A DNA stretch of 64,000 nucleotides, from NCBI RefSeq assembly GCF_001425045.1, contig NZ_LMDJ01000001.1:869859-933858 (forward strand), in the 5' to 3' direction. The DNA comes from Massilia sp. Root351. GTDB taxonomy: Bacteria > Pseudomonadota > Gammaproteobacteria > Burkholderiales > Burkholderiaceae_D. The notes under the pieces are model-generated. The model ran no database searches, was not told the DNA's origin, and was given only the letters and a program-made list of their open reading frames with translations. Made by a program: the position numbers and the translations under genes. Positions 11,734 to 20,313 of the stretch are shown here, piece by piece; position 1 is the stretch's first letter, and the number at the start of each line of letters is the position of its first letter.

Positions 11734-12495
11734 CTACATTTGCTGGAACAGGTGCGTGTTGCCCCGGCTAACCTCGAGTTCTTCCGCGGAGTTGCGCACC
11801 CGCACCATCTGGCGCCCGCGCAGGTCGCGCTTGACTTCGGCGATCGCATCCACGCGCACCAGGGTGGAGCGGTGGATGCGCCAGAATTCTTTCGGGTCCA
11901 GCTCGTCTTCCAGCTCCTTCAGGGTCTTGCGGATCAGCACTTCGCCTTCCATGGTCTGGACCCGCGTGTACTTTTCGTCGGCGCGGAAAAACAGCACTTC
12001 GCGCGTGCTGATCATGCGCAGGCTGCTGCCCACCTGGGCCTGGATCCACTTCAGGAATTCCTGCGGTTTCTTGCGCTGCGCGGTGTGCGCCAGCAGCTGG
12101 GTCAGCTGGCGTTCAATGTTGTCGGGCGTCTTGCCCAGGCGCGCCTGCAGCCGCTCGCAGGTGGTCTTCAGGCGCTCGCCGCCGGCCGGCTTCAGCAGGT
12201 AGTCCAGCGCGCCCTGCTCGAACGCCTCGATGGCGTACTGGTCGTAGGCGGTGACGAACACGATGTGGCAGCGGTTGAACAGCATGCGCGCCGCTTCGAT
12301 GCCCGACAGGCCGGGCATGCGGATGTCGAGGAACACGATGTCCGGCTGGTGCAGGCCGGTCAGCGCGATGGCTTCCACGCCGTTGGCGGCCTCGGCCACA
12401 ATTTCCAGCTGCGGCCACGCTTCGTGCAGGCGCGCGCGCAGCAGCTGGCGCATCGGTTCTTCGTCGTCGGCGATGATGGCGGTCGGTGTCTTCAT
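11734..12495 (-). CDS. LytTR-type response regulator
   Basis: The 253-residue protein has an N-terminal receiver domain (acidic pocket DDEE at 10-13, phospho-acceptor D57 in VFLDIRMPG, conserved Lys in LLKPAGG) and a C-terminal LytTR DNA-binding domain (about 145-250, KYTRVQTMEGEVLIRKTLKELE, FWRIHRSTLVRVDAI). It overlaps the histidine kinase gene upstream at 12495, so the two form one AlgR/LytS-style two-component unit. Targets are unknown. LytTR regulators usually bind direct repeats. Confidence 0.92.
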   Translation of the reverse strand: MKTPTAIIADDEEPMRQLLRARLHEAWPQLEIVAEAANGVEAIALTGLHQPDIVFLDIRMPGLSGIEAARMLFNRCHIVFVTAYDQYAIEAFEQGALDYLLKPAGGERLKTTCERLQARLGKTPDNIERQLTQLLAHTAQRKKPQEFLKWIQAQVGSSLRMISTREVLFFRADEKYTRVQTMEGEVLIRKTLKELEDELDPKEFWRIHRSTLVRVDAIAEVKRDLRGRQMVRVRNSAEELEVSRGNTHLFQQM

Positions 12496-13427
12496 TACAG
12501 CTTGCTGCCAGCAAAAATATCGGGGGCGAAGGGCATGCGGATGATGGCGCGCGCGCCGCCGTCCAGCGGCGCTTCAATGATGAGCTGGGCGCGGCTGCCG
12601 TACAGCAGGCGCAGCCGCTCGCGGATATTGGTCAGGCCCAGGCCGTCGCCGGCGTGCACGTCGAAGCCCACGCCGTCGTCCTGCACTTCCAGCTGCAGCA
12701 CGTTGCCGGCGGCGGTGCTGCTGGCGCTGGCGCGGATGTCGATGCGCCCGCCTTCCACCTTGGGCTCCAGGCCGTGCTTGATGGAATTTTCGATCAGGGT
12801 TTGCAGCATCATGGGCGGGAAGGACGCGCTCAGCAGGTCCGGCGCCACGTCGATCGACACCGCCAGGCGCTCGCGCATGCGGGCCTGCATGATGGCCAGG
12901 TAGGCGCGCGACATCTCGATCTGGCGGCCCAGCGTGCCGTTGCCCTTGGCGCGCATCTGCGGCAGCGTGGCGCGCAGGTAGTCGATCAGGTGGGCGTGGA
13001 TTTTCGCCGCCTGCGGCGGATCGGTCTCGATCAGCTGGCCGATCAGGGCCAGCGTGTTGAACAGGAAATGCGGCTCGACCTGCGCCTGCAGCGCGGCCAT
13101 CTGCGCTTCGACCAGGCGGCGTTCCAGCGTTTCGGTGCCGGCGTGCTGCTCGGCCTCGCGCGCCTGTCCCTCGGCGCGGCGCTTGCCGCCCGCCAGTACT
13201 TTCAGGCCGACTGAAAAGACGATGAACACCGAGACCGCTTCGCCGAGATTGAAGGGCGCGGCCACGATCAGCGCCACCAGGGCGATCACGGCCAGCTTGC
13301 GCCATTCGACCTGGGCCAGCCAGTCGAAGAAGTTCCACCACAGGGTGCGGGCGGTGTCGCCCACCTCGCCGATAAACGCGACCAGGCTGCGGGTGCCTTT
13401 TTTGGTGCGGCTGAATGCCATTTCCAT
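12495..13427 (-). CDS. LytS-type sensor histidine kinase
   Basis: The 310-residue membrane kinase has two hydrophobic segments (about 44-60 and 63-80) with almost no periplasmic loop. A coiled linker and the HisKA_3-like VEPHFLFNTLA (phospho-acceptor H120) follow. The HATPase domain carries LIENSIKHGLEP (N box), VQDDGVGFD and GLGLTNIRERL. It should phosphorylate the LytTR regulator encoded immediately downstream. The lack of a sensor domain suggests that it senses membrane state or works with the small membrane protein encoded 9 bases upstream. Confidence 0.92.
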   Translation of the reverse strand: MEMAFSRTKKGTRSLVAFIGEVGDTARTLWWNFFDWLAQVEWRKLAVIALVALIVAAPFNLGEAVSVFIVFSVGLKVLAGGKRRAEGQAREAEQHAGTETLERRLVEAQMAALQAQVEPHFLFNTLALIGQLIETDPPQAAKIHAHLIDYLRATLPQMRAKGNGTLGRQIEMSRAYLAIMQARMRERLAVSIDVAPDLLSASFPPMMLQTLIENSIKHGLEPKVEGGRIDIRASASSTAAGNVLQLEVQDDGVGFDVHAGDGLGLTNIRERLRLLYGSRAQLIIEAPLDGGARAIIRMPFAPDIFAGSKL

Positions 13428-13436
13428 ATTCCTTGC

Positions 13437-13700
13437 TTAGTGTTCTTGGTTGTCGTGGATGTGCTTGCTGGCGTTGTGGCCGGCAATCAGCGCGATGGCG
13501 ATCTTCAGCAGCAGGAAGACGGCGAACAGCGTGAGCGCCAGCGGCAGGATGGTCAGCAGCAGCGCCATCATGATGCAGCTGGCCAGCAGGGCCGGCCAGG
13601 ACATGCGCGACAGGGCGCGGGTGAAGGCGCGGCCGATCTGCTGGGCTGCCTGGCCCACTTCGCGGAATACGCCGCCGACCGTGCGGTTGATGGTTTTCAT
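13437..13700 (-). CDS. Small hydrophobic membrane protein beside LytS
   Basis: I do not recognise this 87-residue protein by family. It has an amphipathic N-terminus (residues 1-33) and a long hydrophobic stretch at about 35-72 that could form one long or two short transmembrane helices. The C-terminus is His-rich and charged (HNASKHIHDNQEH). It lies 9 bases before the LytS-type kinase with an AGGGACC-like RBS upstream. Co-transcription suggests an accessory or sensed component of that two-component system. Confidence 0.7.
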   Translation of the reverse strand: MKTINRTVGGVFREVGQAAQQIGRAFTRALSRMSWPALLASCIMMALLLTILPLALTLFAVFLLLKIAIALIAGHNASKHIHDNQEH

Positions 13701-13833
13701 AGGGACCTCCGTGGTTGATATGGTCTCAATGTATCAATCGGCGCGGCGCCCGGCAGCCGGTTTCCGACGAATTGGCATTTCTGCGGGATAAGCGGTGTCC
13801 AGGGGGCGGCGAACTGCGCCGCCACGCCGGCCA

Positions 13834-14382
13834 TTATTTACCCTGGGCAGCTTCCCAGTCCGCGCGCAGCAGGCCGAAAAAGTCGGTGTCGCAGATCTCG
13901 CCGTCGACGATCCAGCGCTGGCGCAGATGTCCTTCGTGCACGAAATGCAAGCGCTTGAGCAGGGTGGCCGAAGCCGTGTTGCGCGGGTCGACGTCGGCCT
14001 CGATGCGGTGCAGGTCGAAGGCCTGGAAGCCGTGGCTGAGGGTGGCCGCGATGGCTTCCCGCATATAGCCCTTGCCCCAGTGCGCGCGCGACAGGATGTA
14101 GCCCATTTCGCAGCGGCGGTTCTGCCGGTTGAACTGGTGCAGGCGGCAGGCGCCGATCAGCGCGTCCGCGCCGCGCACCGTGATGCCCAGGGTGAAGATG
14201 GACCCGTCCTCGAAGCCGGCGCGCGTCATGGCCACGTGGGCCTGCGCCTGGGCCAGCTGGTCCCATGGCGGGCAGCTCCAGTAACGCATGGTTTCCGGAT
14301 CGGAATAGATGTTGTACAGCGACACTGCGTCATTTTCTTCAATCGGACGCAACAGCAACCGCTCGGTATGGAGATTTATCAT
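13834..14382 (-). CDS. GNAT-family N-acetyltransferase (RimJ/RimL type)
   Basis: The 182-residue protein begins MINLHTERLLLRPIEENDA, typical of RimJ/RimL-like acetyltransferases that modify N-terminal or side-chain amines. The acetyl-CoA pyrophosphate loop is in SRAHWGKGYMREAI, and the C-terminal IEADVDPRNTASATLLKRL is the standard signature. The ATG at 14382 is chosen over an in-frame codon at 14442 because the family begins here. It is divergent from the PEP-CTERM gene with only 62 bases between starts. Substrate unknown. Confidence 0.88.
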   Translation of the reverse strand: MINLHTERLLLRPIEENDAVSLYNIYSDPETMRYWSCPPWDQLAQAQAHVAMTRAGFEDGSIFTLGITVRGADALIGACRLHQFNRQNRRCEMGYILSRAHWGKGYMREAIAATLSHGFQAFDLHRIEADVDPRNTASATLLKRLHFVHEGHLRQRWIVDGEICDTDFFGLLRADWEAAQGK

Positions 14383-14444
14383 GCTAAAATTATACACACT
14401 GTTGCTTAAATGAAAAATTGTTAAAGTTGCGAAAGAGCCCACAT

Positions 14445-15515
14445 ATGCCGTTTCGTCCCGTTTTTACCACGCTCCTGCTCGCCATTGCCGGCATGGCGTC
14501 CACTTCCGCCCACGCGGTCTCGCTGTCGTCGTCGGACATCCTGAAGCAGTTTAATACTGTTGTGCTCGGCAGCGCCACGTCCAGCTCGCATACCGACGGC
14601 CGCACTTACATCGGCGGCGCGCTGTCGGGCGGCGACTACGTGCAGCACATCAACGACACGCCGGCTTCCAGCTACGCCGGCCTGACCGTGGCGGGCTCGG
14701 CCAGCAACGTCAAGGTCAACGGCCTGGGCGCGGTGATCGGCGGCGGCCTGAGCAACTCCACCGTCAACAAGGGCGGCAGCGTGGTGCTGGGCGGCGTCAG
14801 CAACAGCAACCTGAACGGCGCGGCCTACATCGAGGGCGCCAGCAGCGGCAATTTCAACGGCGGCAAGCTGGCCACGCCGGACGAAGCAATGGTGGCCAAC
14901 CTGGTCGCCTCCACCTCCACCAACTTCGGCAGCGTGCTGGGCGGGCTGTCCAGCAGCCTGAAGACCCTGGGCAGCACCGGCAGCAGCGTCACCTTCGACG
15001 GCAACCTGGCCATTTTCAACGCCGTGGCCAACGCCAGCGGCGTGGCCGTGTTCGACCTGACCGCGATCGACACCGTGCTGTTCTCCAAGGGCGAGTTCCG
15101 CTTCAACCTGAACGGCGCCAGCAGCGTGGTCCTGAACACCGACGTCAAGAGCGCCAACATCAGCGCCAATTTCCTGGGCGGCGCGGCGCAGCAGTACGGC
15201 AGCAAGCTGCTGTGGAACTTCTACAACGCCACCGACCTGACCATCAACAACCAGTGGGGCGGTTCGCTGCTGGCCACCAGCGCCTATCTGACCAACAACC
15301 AGAACATCGAAGGCGGCGTGTTCGTCAACGGCCTGGACCAGCGCGGCGAAATCCACCTGCAAAGCTTCACCGGCAAGCTGGGCGGCGGTGACGGCGCAAC
15401 GGGCAGCCCTGCGGCCAGCGTGCCGGAACCGGGCGGCATGGCGCTGTTCGCGGCCGGCCTGGGCATCATGGGCCTGCTGTCGCGCCGCGTGCGCCGCCAG
15501 CCGCTGGCAGGCTGA
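14445..15515 (+). CDS. Choice-of-anchor-A family PEP-CTERM surface protein
   Basis: The 356-residue exported protein has a signal peptide (about 1-24, TTLLLAIAGMASTSAHA). Its body is low in charge and rich in Gly, Ser and Asn, with choice-of-anchor-A patterns such as DGRTYIGGALSGGDY and SVVLGGVSNSNLNGAAYIEG. A C-terminal sorting signal VPEPGGMALFAAGLGIMG is followed by an Arg cluster. PEP-CTERM tails are cut by exosortase in EPS-producing Gram-negatives, so the protein is probably released to or anchored at the cell surface. No exosortase gene is in this window. The ATG at 14445 is preferred to a TTG at 14418. The last 50 bases overlap the convergent TetR gene. Confidence 0.88.
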   Translation: MPFRPVFTTLLLAIAGMASTSAHAVSLSSSDILKQFNTVVLGSATSSSHTDGRTYIGGALSGGDYVQHINDTPASSYAGLTVAGSASNVKVNGLGAVIGGGLSNSTVNKGGSVVLGGVSNSNLNGAAYIEGASSGNFNGGKLATPDEAMVANLVASTSTNFGSVLGGLSSSLKTLGSTGSSVTFDGNLAIFNAVANASGVAVFDLTAIDTVLFSKGEFRFNLNGASSVVLNTDVKSANISANFLGGAAQQYGSKLLWNFYNATDLTINNQWGGSLLATSAYLTNNQNIEGGVFVNGLDQRGEIHLQSFTGKLGGGDGATGSPAASVPEPGGMALFAAGLGIMGLLSRRVRRQPLAG

Positions 15516-16170
15516 TCGCCGCCAGCACCATGCGCACGATGGTGTCCTCGCCATCGTCGTAATCCTTGCGGGTGAGCTGCTTCTTGTCCAGCGCCAGCGC
15601 CATCTGCGCCGAGAAGTCGGCGTAAGACTGCGTCATTGCCCAGATCATGAAGATCAGGTGGGTGGCGTTCAGCGGCGCGATGCGTCCCGCCGCGATCCAT
15701 TTTTCAAACACCGCGATATCCTTGCGCAGCAGCGGCACCACGCGGTTCTTGATCTGCTCCCCGTACAGCTGCGCGCCGCCGATGATCTCCATCGCATAGA
15801 CCCGGGACGCCCATGGCTGCTCGCGCGAAAAGCGCAGCTTGGCCTGGATGTAGGCGCGCAGCACGTCGCGCGGGTCGTGCTGCTCGTCGGCCAGGCTCTC
15901 CATGCGTTGCAGCCAGTCGTCCAGCACATCGTCCAGCACGCGCTGGTAGAGCGCCTGCTTGGTGGGGTAGTAGTACATCAGGTTCTGCTTGGACATCTGC
16001 GCCGCATCGGCAATCGCGGCGATGGAAGTGCCCTCGTAGCCGCATTCCGCGAACATGCGCACCGCCACGGCGGCGATGTCCGCTTCCAGCCTGTCGCGGT
16101 TGATCACGCGGCGCTTGCTCTTGGGAGCGGCCGCGAGGCCGGGAAGCACATTCAGTTTGGCTGCTGGCAT
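15466..16170 (-). CDS. TetR-family regulator, RutR-like
   Basis: The 234-residue regulator has an N-terminal TetR HTH (about 30-80, FAECGYEGTSIAAIADAAQMSKQNLMYYYP) and a C-terminal ligand domain of the RutR/YcdC kind (LRAYIQAKLRFSREQPWASR, IFMIWAMTQSYADF). RutR of E. coli binds uracil/thymine and controls pyrimidine degradation. This gene lies in a two-gene operon with a MocR regulator, divergent from a reductive pyrimidine operon, and a RutR-like palindrome is present at 17784-17799. Its likely role is pyrimidine-responsive control of that operon (inference). It overlaps the PEP-CTERM gene's 3' end by 50 bases. Confidence 0.85.
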   Translation of the reverse strand: MPAAKLNVLPGLAAAPKSKRRVINRDRLEADIAAVAVRMFAECGYEGTSIAAIADAAQMSKQNLMYYYPTKQALYQRVLDDVLDDWLQRMESLADEQHDPRDVLRAYIQAKLRFSREQPWASRVYAMEIIGGAQLYGEQIKNRVVPLLRKDIAVFEKWIAAGRIAPLNATHLIFMIWAMTQSYADFSAQMALALDKKQLTRKDYDDGEDTIVRMVLAAISLPAAGGARGATAGP

Positions 16171-16181
16171 GGCTTTTTCTT

Positions 16182-17660
16182 TCAACTTGGTCGAACCGAT
16201 TGCAGGAACTGGCGCAGCTGCGGGCTGTCGCTGTAGGCGGCGTTGAAACGGAACCAGATGCTGGTGCACGGGCGCAGCATGAAAAACTCGCCCGGCGAGA
16301 GCAGGATGCCGGACTTCAGCGCCAGGTCGGCAATGGTCCTGCCGTTCATGTCCGCCGTCGCTTCCCGCTCCCAGCCGGCGCTGACGAACATGCCGCCGCG
16401 CGGCTGCGCCAGCGGCCGCATGCCGGCCGCAGCCAGGTTCTCGACGCTGCGCCGGCGGCCTTCGTCCAGCTCGCCGGCCAGCTTCTCCACCATGCGCCGG
16501 TAGGGCCGCGCGGTGATCGCGTGGAACACGGCGCGTTCATTGATCTCGGAGGTGGTCAGCCCGGCCAGCATCTTCACGCGCAGCAGTTCCGGCAGCAGCG
16601 AGTTGGAGGCCGAGATGGAACCGACCCGCAGCACCGGCGACAATGTCTTGGAAAAGCTGCCCACGCGGATCACCCGGCGCAGCCCGTCCATGGCCGCCAG
16701 CGAAGCCTCGCCGCGCTGGGTCAGCTCGCGGTAGATGTCGTCCTCCACCAGCCAGAAGTCGAACTGCTCGGCCAGTGCCAGCAGGCGGTGCGCCTGCGCG
16801 TGCGTGAGCGAGGTGCCGAGCGGGTTTTGCAGCACCGTGTTGACGAACATCAGCTTGGGGCTGTGGGCCCTGGCCTGCTCGGCCAGCGCCGCCATGTCCA
16901 GGCCGTTGGCGTCGCGCGGAATGCCGACGGGGATGCAGCCGTGGTGGCGTATCAGCGACAGCAGGTTGCTGTAGCCGGGGTCTTCCACCAGCACCGTGTC
17001 GCCCGGCTTGGTCAGGCTGCGCAGCACCAGGTCGAAGGCGTGGGTGGCGCCGTGCGTGAGCAGGATCTGTTCCGGCTCCACCGGGTACAGCTCGTCGCTC
17101 AGCACCGCCGCCATGTGCTGGCGCAGCGTGGGGAAGCCGAGCGGGTGGCCATAGCCGCGCAGGCGGTTGGCGGGAATGCGCATGGCCTGGCGCACCGCGT
17201 CCAGGATGGTGTCCTCGCCGTACCACTCGGGCGGCAGCCAGCCGGCGCCCACCGGCAGCGCTTCGGACACGCCGGAATACAGTTCGGGCGTGAGCGCGTC
17301 GATGTGCACCGGGGCGGGGTGGTGGGGCTGCGGCAGCAAGGTGGCGGGCACGTCCTGGCGGGCCACGAAATAGCCGGAGCCGCGCCGCGAGGAGAGCAGG
17401 CCGAGCGTGACCAGGCGGTCGTAGGACTCGACAACTGTAAAGGTGGACACGCCATTACACTTTGCGAATTGTCTAACCGACGGCATTTTGGTGCCGATGC
17501 GCAACTCCCGCCGCGCTACCATGGCCGTGATGGCGGAAACGATCTGGTCCACCAGGCTGCCTTTGCGCGTCCGCTCTATGGACAGCACGGGCCAGCCGCC
17601 GCCCTCGCCGGGGCCGCAGCCTTGCGCCTTTGCCGATGCCGTGCTTGCCGCCTCATCCAT
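16182..17660 (-). CDS. MocR-type GntR regulator with aminotransferase domain
   Basis: The 492-residue protein combines a GntR winged helix (about 28-95, GTKMPSVRQFAKCNGVS) with a fold-type-I aminotransferase-like domain holding the PLP lysine K338 in GSFSKTLSP. MocR proteins usually use PLP plus an amine (GABA, beta-alanine, taurine) as effector. Divergence from an omega-amino acid aminotransferase gene makes beta-alanine or a related amine a sensible effector (inference). It ends 11 bases before the TetR gene, with which it is probably co-transcribed. The ATG at 17660 is the first in frame. Confidence 0.9.
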   Translation of the reverse strand: MDEAASTASAKAQGCGPGEGGGWPVLSIERTRKGSLVDQIVSAITAMVARRELRIGTKMPSVRQFAKCNGVSTFTVVESYDRLVTLGLLSSRRGSGYFVARQDVPATLLPQPHHPAPVHIDALTPELYSGVSEALPVGAGWLPPEWYGEDTILDAVRQAMRIPANRLRGYGHPLGFPTLRQHMAAVLSDELYPVEPEQILLTHGATHAFDLVLRSLTKPGDTVLVEDPGYSNLLSLIRHHGCIPVGIPRDANGLDMAALAEQARAHSPKLMFVNTVLQNPLGTSLTHAQAHRLLALAEQFDFWLVEDDIYRELTQRGEASLAAMDGLRRVIRVGSFSKTLSPVLRVGSISASNSLLPELLRVKMLAGLTTSEINERAVFHAITARPYRRMVEKLAGELDEGRRRSVENLAAAGMRPLAQPRGGMFVSAGWEREATADMNGRTIADLALKSGILLSPGEFFMLRPCTSIWFRFNAAYSDSPQLRQFLQSVRPS

Positions 17661-17691
17661 TCATTGGTTTCCAAATAAAGTTATTACAAAA

Positions 17692-17717
17692 CTGTATCGT
17701 TTTTGTGACCTGTACGG
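17692..17717. promoter_or_regulatory. Candidate MocR direct-repeat site
   Basis: CTGTATCGT (17692-17700) and CTGTACGGT (17709-17717) match at 7 of 9 positions with a 17-bp period, in the divergent regulator/aminotransferase region. MocR regulators characteristically bind direct repeats. Weak evidence from one locus only. Confidence 0.3.
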
Positions 17718-17783
17718 TTGGCTGGTTTTGCTGATTGTGTATCTGTGCCATAGTGAAGCTGCTGACTATTATTGCACCATGAT

Positions 17784-17799
17784 TTTGCCAACTGGTAAA
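17784..17799. promoter_or_regulatory. RutR-like operator upstream of the pyrimidine operon
   Basis: TTTGCCA-AC-TGGTAAA is a near-perfect inverted repeat. It matches the known RutR consensus (TTGACCA-nn-TGGTCAA) at 11 of 14 specified positions. It lies 36 bases before the aminotransferase start, in the region divergent from a RutR-like TetR gene. Binding by that protein is inferred. Confidence 0.5.
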
Positions 17800-17801
17800 G
17801 A

Positions 17802-17820
17802 TTTTTACGGTTTGTAAAAA
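17802..17820. promoter_or_regulatory. Inverted repeat TTTTTAC-n5-GTAAAAA before the aminotransferase RBS
   Basis: A perfect 7-bp inverted repeat with a 5-nt spacer sits directly upstream of the AAGGAG RBS (17823-17828). It could be a second operator or a weak 5'-UTR hairpin. Function not known. Confidence 0.35.
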
Positions 17821-17834
17821 ATAAGGAGAAATGC

Positions 17835-19151
17835 ATGAACGAGTCCCGCCCGGCATCCATGTCGTCTTTCTGGATGCCCTTTACGAACAACCGCGATTAC
17901 AAGGCCAATCCGCGCCTGCTGGTGTCGGCCGAAGGCGTCTACTACAAGGACGTGGACGGCAACGCCATCCTGGACGGCACGGCCGGCCTGTGGTGCGTTC
18001 CCTGCGGCCACGCGCAGCCCAAGATCGTGGCGGCGGTGCGCGAGATGATAGGGCAGCTCGATTTCGCGCCCACCTTCCAGATGGGCCATCCCGCCGCCTT
18101 CGACCTGGCCGAGCAGCTGATGGAATACACCAGCCACAAGTTCGGCCACGTGTTCTACACCAACTCCGGTTCCGAGGCGGTGGACACGGCGCTCAAGATC
18201 GCGCTGGCGTACCACAAGGCGCGCGGCGAGGCGAGCCGCACCCGTTTGATCGGCCGCGAGCGCGGCTACCATGGCGTGGGCTTCGGCGGCATCTCGGTGG
18301 GCGGCATCGCCGGCAACCGCAAGCCTTACGGCGTGATGCTGCCCGGCGTGGACCACCTGCCGCACACGCACAACCTGGAGAAGAACGCCTACACGCGCGG
18401 CGAGCCGGAGCACGGCGCCAACCTGGCCGACGAACTGGAGCGCATCGTGGCGCTGCACGACGCGTCCACCATCGCGGCGGTGATCGTGGAGCCGGTGGCC
18501 GGTTCCACCGGCGTGCTGATACCGCCCAAGGGCTACCTGAAGCGCCTGCGCGAGCTGTGCACCAAGCACGGCATCCTGCTGATCTTCGATGAAGTGATCA
18601 CCGGCTTCGGCCGCCTCACCACGCCGTTCGCGGCCGACTACTTCGGCGTCGAACCGGACATGATGACCACCGCCAAGGGCCTGACCAACGGCGTGATTCC
18701 GATGGGCGCGGTGTTCTCCAAGAAGTTCATCCACGACGCGTTCATGGAAGCGCCGGCCGGCATCGAGCTGTTCCACGGCTACACCTATTCGGGCCACCCG
18801 GTGGCCTGCGCCGCCTCGCTGGCGACGCTGCAGGTGTTCAAGGAACAGAACATCCTGGAGCACGCCAAGGGCATCCAGCAATACTGGGCCGACGCGGTGC
18901 ATTCGCTGAAAGGCCTGCCGCACGTGATCGACATCCGCAGCATCGGCCTGATCGCCGGCATCGAGCTGGCGCCGATCGAAGGCAAGCCGGGCACGCGCGC
19001 CTTCAACGCGTTCAAGAAGGCTTTCGCGGACGGCATCCTGATCCGCACCACCGGCGACATCATCGCGCTGTCGCCACCGCTGGTGTTCGAGAAAAAACAT
19101 ATCGACGAGCTGTTCGAGAAGCTGGCGAAGGTGCTGAAAAACCTGGACTAA
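17835..19151 (+). CDS. aptA: Omega-amino acid--pyruvate aminotransferase (beta-alanine:pyruvate)
   Basis: The 438-residue class III aminotransferase should move the amino group of beta-alanine (or beta-aminoisobutyrate) to pyruvate, giving malonate semialdehyde and L-alanine. The PLP lysine is K281 in TTAKGLTNG. Cofactor residues are in YTNSGSEAVDTALK and LLIFDEVITGFGR. The N-terminal FWMPFTNNRDYK and the GYTYSGHPVACAA segment are typical of this subgroup. A strong AAGGAG RBS precedes the ATG at 17835. It heads the pyrimidine catabolic operon and handles the end product of the reductive pathway. Confidence 0.93.
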   Translation: MNESRPASMSSFWMPFTNNRDYKANPRLLVSAEGVYYKDVDGNAILDGTAGLWCVPCGHAQPKIVAAVREMIGQLDFAPTFQMGHPAAFDLAEQLMEYTSHKFGHVFYTNSGSEAVDTALKIALAYHKARGEASRTRLIGRERGYHGVGFGGISVGGIAGNRKPYGVMLPGVDHLPHTHNLEKNAYTRGEPEHGANLADELERIVALHDASTIAAVIVEPVAGSTGVLIPPKGYLKRLRELCTKHGILLIFDEVITGFGRLTTPFAADYFGVEPDMMTTAKGLTNGVIPMGAVFSKKFIHDAFMEAPAGIELFHGYTYSGHPVACAASLATLQVFKEQNILEHAKGIQQYWADAVHSLKGLPHVIDIRSIGLIAGIELAPIEGKPGTRAFNAFKKAFADGILIRTTGDIIALSPPLVFEKKHIDELFEKLAKVLKNLD

Positions 19152-19183
19152 AACTGTACGGCTAAACCCACAAGGAGACAGTC

Positions 19184-20299
19184 ATGCTAGTAGGCGTACC
19201 GAAAGAGATCAAAAATCAGGAATCCCGCGTTGGCCTTACCCCGGCCAGCGTCAAGGAGCTGGTCCTGCGCGGACACCAGGTGCTGGTGCAGAAGAACGCA
19301 GGCGCGGCCATCGGTCTGACCGACGCGATGTACGAGGGCTCGGGCGCTTCCATTCTCGATACGGCGGCGGAGATCTTCGCGCGCGCGGAGATGATCGTCA
19401 AGGTGAAGGAGCCGCAGCCGCAGGAATGCGCCATGCTGCGCGAAGGCCAGATCCTGTACACCTACCTGCACCTGGCTCCCGACCCGGAGCAGACCCGCGC
19501 GCTGGTGAAATCCGGCGCGGTCTGCCTGGCGTATGAAACCATCACCGGCCCCAACGGCGGCTTGCCGCTGCTGGCGCCGATGAGCGAAGTGGCGGGCCGC
19601 ATGGCTATCCAGGCCGGCGCCGCGCACCTGGAGAAATCCAAGGGCGGCATGGGCCTGCTGCTGGGCGGCGTGCCGGGCGTGGCGCCGGGCCACGTGGCCA
19701 TCATCGGCGCCGGCGTGGTGGGCACCAATGCGCTGCAGATCGCGGTAGGCATGGGGGCGCGCGTGACGGTGCTCGACAAAAGCGTGGACCGCCTGCGCCA
19801 GCTCGACCTGGTGTTCGGCAACCGCGTTTCCACCATGTACTCGAACGCGCACACCATCGAAGAAGCGGTGCTGGACGCGGACCTGGTGATCGGCGGCGTG
19901 CTGGTGCCCGGCGCGGCAGCACCCAAGCTGGTGACCAAGGACATGATTTCGCGCATGAAGAAGGGCGCGGTGGTGGTGGACGTGGCCATCGACCAGGGAG
20001 GCTGCTTCGAAACCTCGCACGCCACCACGCACGAGCAGCCCACCTTCATCGTGGACGGCGTGGTGCACTACTGCGTGGCGAACATGCCGGGCGCGGTGGC
20101 GCGCACCTCCACCTTCGCGCTGAACAACGCCACCATCGGGCATGCCGTGGCGCTGGCCGACAAGGGCTGGAAGCGCGCGCTGCAGGCGAACCCGCATTTG
20201 AAGAACGGATTGAACGTTTGCCAGGGCCATGTCACCTATGAAGCGGTGGCGCACGGCCTGGGCTATCCCTATATTTCGGCCGACTCGCTGTTGGCCTGA
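19184..20299 (+). CDS. ald: Alanine dehydrogenase
   Basis: The 371-residue NAD-dependent enzyme oxidatively deaminates L-alanine to pyruvate and ammonia. [20 protein letters not shown] is the family N-terminus, with substrate residues in that segment and in [10 protein letters not shown]. The Rossmann motif is [13 protein letters not shown], and [11 protein letters not shown] and [14 protein letters not shown] complete the signature. It lies 32 bases after aptA. By regenerating pyruvate from the alanine made by AptA it would let the transamination run catalytically on beta-alanine (inference from gene order). Confidence 0.95.
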   Translation: MLVGVPKEIKNQESRVGLTPASVKELVLRGHQVLVQKNAGAAIGLTDAMYEGSGASILDTAAEIFARAEMIVKVKEPQPQECAMLREGQILYTYLHLAPDPEQTRALVKSGAVCLAYETITGPNGGLPLLAPMSEVAGRMAIQAGAAHLEKSKGGMGLLLGGVPGVAPGHVAIIGAGVVGTNALQIAVGMGARVTVLDKSVDRLRQLDLVFGNRVSTMYSNAHTIEEAVLDADLVIGGVLVPGAAAPKLVTKDMISRMKKGAVVVDVAIDQGGCFETSHATTHEQPTFIVDGVVHYCVANMPGAVARTSTFALNNATIGHAVALADKGWKRALQANPHLKNGLNVCQGHVTYEAVAHGLGYPYISADSLLA

Positions 20300-20313
20300 C
20301 CGGAGCAAGCAGC

